Assembly (NCBI RefSeq): GCF_001418685.1
Contig: NZ_LIVM01000008.1
Location: 1-64,000, forward strand
Length of the DNA: 64,000 nt
Direction of reading: 5' to 3'
DNA from: Apibacter mensalis
GTDB taxonomy: Bacteria; Bacteroidota; Bacteroidia; Flavobacteriales; Weeksellaceae
Shown here: positions 61,033 through 64,000 of the stretch, in pieces
Layout: each line of letters begins with the position of its first letter
Numbering within the stretch: position 1 is the first letter of the stretch
Translations under genes and position numbers: made by a program
The notes under the pieces: model-generated
The model's database searches: none
What the model was told of the DNA's origin: nothing
What the model saw: the letters and a program-made list of their open reading frames with translations, nothing else

Positions 61033-61383
61033 ATGTTAATCGAAGTTTTAAAGTCAAAAATTCATAGAGTAACTGTAACCGGGGCAGATATAAATTATAT
61101 AGGCAGTATAACCATTGATGAAGATCTGATGAATGCCGCCGGAGTCATCACCGGTGAAAAGGTTAGTATTGTAAACATTAATAACGGAGAAAGATTCGAA
61201 ACTTATATAATTAAAGGTAAAAAAGGTTCTGGAGATATAATACTTAATGGCGCTGCAGCAAGAAAGGTCCAAAAAGGGGATGTCATTATAATTATTTCTT
61301 ATGCTTTAATGGAATTTGAAGAAGCTAAAAAATTCCAACCTACCATCATCTTTCCGAATGAAAGAAATAATAAAATAGAATAA
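61033..61383 (+). CDS. panD: Aspartate 1-decarboxylase
   Basis: A 116-residue pyruvoyl enzyme that makes beta-alanine for PanC. Self-cleavage is expected between Gly and Ser in NYIGSITID (near residue 24-25), forming the pyruvoyl group. The rest, including [12 protein letters not shown] and [13 protein letters not shown], is normal in length and sequence. It is in the panC operon and followed after 10 bp by the membrane protein gene. Confidence 0.96.
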   Translation: MLIEVLKSKIHRVTVTGADINYIGSITIDEDLMNAAGVITGEKVSIVNINNGERFETYIIKGKKGSGDIILNGAAARKVQKGDVIIIISYALMEFEEAKKFQPTIIFPNERNNKIE

Positions 61384-61393
61384 TTTGAATTTT

Positions 61394-62425
61394 ATGAATA
61401 AAAAATTTAAGAATATTCTTACAATTACCGTTTCGATTCTAATTGCTTCTGTACTTATGTTTTTAGTGTCTAAAAGTTTAGGAGATAATTTTATTGAAAA
61501 AACCATTTCCACAGCTAAAAGAGCAAATTATTTTTGGATAAGTATGGCTGCATTTTTCGGTCTAGGAGCTTACTGGTTTAGAGCTATCAGATGGAATTTA
61601 CTTTTAGAGCCTATGGGCTACAAAATCAAAAACTCGAACGCCTTATGGGCTCTTTCATTTGGGTATTTTTTAAACTTAGGAATACCCAGAATGGGAGAAA
61701 TTGGTAGAGCAACAGCTCTGCAAACTGTTGAAAAGGTACCCTTTACCAATTCATTTGGAACAGTTGTAACTGAAAGAATTATCGATTTATTTTTTATGAT
61801 ATTTTTCATTCTCTTATCTTTAATTTTTAACTATTCTACTTTACTATCTTTTTTTGATTTACTTGGTAAAAATGAATCTAACAACGTTGAACAAAATTAT
61901 ACTATTTACTATGTATTGATTACTGTAATTTTACTATGCAGTATTCTACTTTATATATTTAGAAAAAAATTACTTAAATTATCCATTACTAAAAAAATAT
62001 TACTTTTTTTAAAAGGAATTATTGACGGATTGGCTTCTGTCTTAAAATTAAAACAGAGAATAAAATTTGTTTTGCTATCCTTTGGAATTTGGATATGTTA
62101 TTTTTTTGCATCTTATCTTGTAGTTTTTGCTTTACCCGAAACTTCTTCCATACCTGTACAAACAGGGTTTTATATTTTATCCATAGGAAGCTTAGGCATG
62201 TTAGTGCCGGCATCGGGTGGTATAGGTGCTTTTCACCTTGCTATGATGATAGGCTTTGCGGCTTTATATTTACAGTGGGGAAAATCTATTGATGAAGGTA
62301 AAGAAATAGGCTATTCTTATGCTATACTTGCTCACACCTTACAAATGGTATTAATGATTTTAATGGGAATAATTTCAATAATTGTGCTTGCAAGGAATAA
62401 AGATAAACAAGTCTTAAAAAATTAA
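61394..62425 (+). CDS. Flippase-like membrane protein (LPG synthetase TM region family)
   Basis: A 343-residue polytopic protein with about eight hydrophobic segments, of the family related to the membrane part of MprF and to YbhN; family members are proposed to move lipids, but this one has no catalytic synthetase domain. FRAIRWNLLLEPMGYK, GIPRMGEIGRATAL and LGMLVPASGGIGAFHLAMM are the conserved parts. The start was set at the ATG (61394) nine bases after an in-frame TTG. It is the last gene of the panCD unit and ends before a terminator. Confidence 0.87.
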   Translation: MNKKFKNILTITVSILIASVLMFLVSKSLGDNFIEKTISTAKRANYFWISMAAFFGLGAYWFRAIRWNLLLEPMGYKIKNSNALWALSFGYFLNLGIPRMGEIGRATALQTVEKVPFTNSFGTVVTERIIDLFFMIFFILLSLIFNYSTLLSFFDLLGKNESNNVEQNYTIYYVLITVILLCSILLYIFRKKLLKLSITKKILLFLKGIIDGLASVLKLKQRIKFVLLSFGIWICYFFASYLVVFALPETSSIPVQTGFYILSIGSLGMLVPASGGIGAFHLAMMIGFAALYLQWGKSIDEGKEIGYSYAILAHTLQMVLMILMGIISIIVLARNKDKQVLKN

Positions 62426-62486
62426 TTACTGAAATCTCATTTTAAAATTGAACTAATCAGTCCCTTTATAAAATAATTTTTTCACC

Positions 62487-62526
62487 AAAAATAAAAGCTG
62501 TCCGTTTTGAACAGCTTTTATTTTGA
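62487..62526. terminator. Bidirectional terminator after panCD unit and rplY
   Basis: An 11-bp inverted repeat (ATAAAAGCTGT with ACAGCTTTTAT) with A and T tracts on either side, between convergent genes. Confidence 0.85.
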
Positions 62527-62577
62527 TTTATATAAAAATTATATATTCTTATTAATTCGAAAACTATATTAAAATTA

Positions 62578-63159
62578 TTAGTTTTCTGATTCATCATCTG
62601 TGGAAGCAGCTTTAACATTTCTTGATGTTTTTACAGCTGCAATAACTGTATTTGCCGGATGCAATATTTGATAATCATTTACTTCAACTTTAGACACCTC
62701 AAATTTATTACCTACATCTAAAGTAGTTACATCTATAACAATCTCATCAGGTAAATTTGCAGGAAGTGCTTTTACTCTAAGTTTTCTTAAATTAACACGC
62801 AATACACCACCTCTAACAACTCCTTTTGCTCTACCTGTAATTACCACAGGAACTTCCATAGTAACAAATTTTTCCGGATTTATTTGATAAAAATCAGCAT
62901 GGATAATCTTATCTGTTACCGGATGAAATTGTAGATCTTGCAAAATAGCGTCAATCTTTTCTCCATCTATTTCTAAAGTAACTGTGTGTGCTTCAGGAGT
63001 ATAAACTAAATTAGTAAAGCTTCTTTCTTTAGTAGAAAAATGGATTACATTTTTTTCTCCATAAACAACACAAGGAACTTTTTCAGCATTACGTAAGGCT
63101 TTTGATGAATTTTTACCTACGCTTTCTCTTTTTTCTCCTTGAATTGTAATTGATTTCAT
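62578..63159 (-). CDS. rplY: 50S ribosomal protein L25, general stress protein Ctc type
   Basis: A 193-residue protein. The N-terminal L25 domain ([32 protein letters not shown]) binds 5S rRNA; the C-terminal TL5/Ctc beta domain continues to [20 protein letters not shown], followed by an acidic tail. It is longer than the 94-residue E. coli L25 because of this extra domain. It lies 6 bp after prs, a common pairing. Confidence 0.95.
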   Translation of the reverse strand: MKSITIQGEKRESVGKNSSKALRNAEKVPCVVYGEKNVIHFSTKERSFTNLVYTPEAHTVTLEIDGEKIDAILQDLQFHPVTDKIIHADFYQINPEKFVTMEVPVVITGRAKGVVRGGVLRVNLRKLRVKALPANLPDEIVIDVTTLDVGNKFEVSKVEVNDYQILHPANTVIAAVKTSRNVKAASTDDESEN

Positions 63160-63165
63160 ATAATA

Positions 63166-64000
63166 TTACATTATAAATTTTTTACTTATTGATTCTCTGT
63201 TATGTACTAAGTTCATCACTTCTCCAAACAAAGGGGCGCAAGATAACACTTTTATTTTACTTACCAAATTATTTTTTAAAGGAATTGAATCAGTTACAAT
63301 CACTTCCTCCAATTTAGAATCATTAATTCTATCATAAGCAGCTCCTGAAAAAATAGCATGTGTTGCCATTGCTCGTACGCTTGTTGCTCCTGCCTCCATT
63401 AATATATCAGCCGCTTTGGTTAAGGTTCCCGCAGTATCAATCATATCGTCTACTAAAATTACATTCCTACCTCTTACATCTCCAATTAAAGTCATATAAT
63501 CGACATTATTGGCTTTTTTTCTCTCCTTATAACAAATTACCACGTCAGCATCTAAATATCCGGCATAGGTTCTCGCTCTTTTAGCTCCCCCCATATCCGG
63601 AGAAGCAATCGTTAAGTTGTCTAATTTTAGTGACTTAACATAATTAATAAATATAGCAGAGGCAAATAAATGATCTACCGGAATTTCGAAAAATCCTTGT
63701 ATTTGATCTGCATGTAAATCCATTGTCATTACACGTGTTGCACCAGCAGCAGTTAATAAATTAGCGACCAACTTTGCGCCTATCGGAACGCGAGGTTTAT
63801 CTTTTCTGTCTTGACGTGCTAAACCAAAATAAGGAATTACTGCTGTTATTTTATCTGCAGATGCTCTTTTAGCTGCATCTATCATCAACAACATTTCCAT
63901 CAAATTATCTGCCGGGGGAAAGGTTGATCCTATAATAAAGACTCGGGAACCTCTTACCGATTCTTCTAAACAGGGTTGGTATTCACCATCACTAAAATCA
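63166..64000 (-). CDS. prs: Ribose-phosphate pyrophosphokinase, 3' part (cut by window edge)
   Basis: The frame is open to the right edge: codons from 63999 read DFSDGEYQPCLEESVRG and continue VFIIGSTFPPADNLMEML, matching PRPP synthetase. About 35 N-terminal residues are missing. Visible are FGLARQDRKDKPRVPIGAKL, the flexible loop, and the PRPP-binding motif NVILVDDMIDTAGTLTKAA. It makes 5-phosphoribosyl 1-pyrophosphate from ribose 5-phosphate and ATP. A TTG at 63903 is internal and not the start. It precedes rplY by 6 bp. Confidence 0.96.
   Translation of the reverse strand, partial: DFSDGEYQPCLEESVRGSRVFIIGSTFPPADNLMEMLLMIDAAKRASADKITAVIPYFGLARQDRKDKPRVPIGAKLVANLLTAAGATRVMTMDLHADQIQGFFEIPVDHLFASAIFINYVKSLKLDNLTIASPDMGGAKRARTYAGYLDADVVICYKERKKANNVDYMTLIGDVRGRNVILVDDMIDTAGTLTKAADILMEAGATSVRAMATHAIFSGAAYDRINDSKLEEVIVTDSIPLKNNLVSKIKVLSCAPLFGEVMNLVHNRESISKKFIM

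Noticed and set aside
63166..63903. A complete 245-residue prs starting with TTG at 63903
   Set aside because: The conserved PRPP synthetase sequence continues in frame to the right window edge, so the TTG is internal.

Overview
This window looks like a chromosomal segment of a low-G+C member of the Bacteroidota, class Flavobacteriia, probably Weeksellaceae-like. The support is: a single-chain SecDF, a DUF4270 lipoprotein, a Bacteroidota-type TssD/Hcp, promoters of the form TTG-N18-22-TAnnTTTG, and a 16S rRNA 3' tail in which the anti-Shine-Dalgarno core is changed (AUCUCU instead of ACCUCC). A bee-gut Apibacter-like organism would fit the sugar genes and base composition, but that is only a guess.

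Layout. 1-3.85 kb: the 5' part of an rRNA operon on the minus strand (16S, tRNA-Ile, tRNA-Ala, 23S running off the left edge) with a clear promoter. 4.3-13.2 kb: rpmH, gapA-pfkA, fumC, pyrG-yidC and the SRP RNA gene, all on the minus strand. 13.7-19.0 kb: a nucleoside permease, a PAP2 phosphatase with tatA, and secDF. 19.2-21.8 kb: tsaC, cca and a pRiA4b ORF-3-like gene. 21.8-24.6 kb: DUF177-rpmF-accB-accC. 24.7-30.0 kb: an ATP synthase operon (atpZ/I, B, E, F, H, A, G) without the beta and epsilon genes. 30.1-31.1 kb: a broken iron alcohol dehydrogenase gene. 31.2-36 kb: miaA, a DUF1232 gene, a small Cys-rich membrane protein, folE, cysS, a lipoprotein and a thioredoxin-fold protein. 36.6-38.2 kb: a PafA-type alkaline phosphatase.

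38.6-40.7 kb is the most unusual part. It holds two adjacent minus-strand lipoprotein genes whose mature N-termini begin C-S-(S/N)-D-D-D, which resembles a Bacteroidota surface-export signal. One is a cholesterol-dependent-cytolysin-like protein that stops before the membrane-binding domain 4. The other is an unrecognised lipoprotein. Parts of this pair are richer in G+C than the flanks.

40.9-52.4 kb is a carbohydrate region. It contains transketolase, then a probable minus-strand operon read as MIP channel, transaldolase, AraM-type glycerol-1-phosphate dehydrogenase, AraL-like HAD phosphatase, araD and two tandem ribulokinases. A divergent DeoR-type regulator lies beside it, and a 12-bp repeat in the shared control region is a candidate operator. 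The pathway would turn L-ribulose into xylulose 5-phosphate and feed the non-oxidative pentose phosphate pathway; araA and a dedicated pentose transporter are not in the window. 52.4-64 kb: truB, RNase P RNA, an orphan TssD/Hcp gene, gpmI, glmS, a DUF4270 lipoprotein, a short starch-synthase-like protein, panC-panD with a flippase-like membrane protein, rplY/ctc and the 3' part of prs.

I see no CRISPR array, insertion sequence, prophage or recognisable defence system. Several start codons were moved inward from the longest reading frame because the promoter, the family length or the signal peptide requires it; this is stated in each entry.
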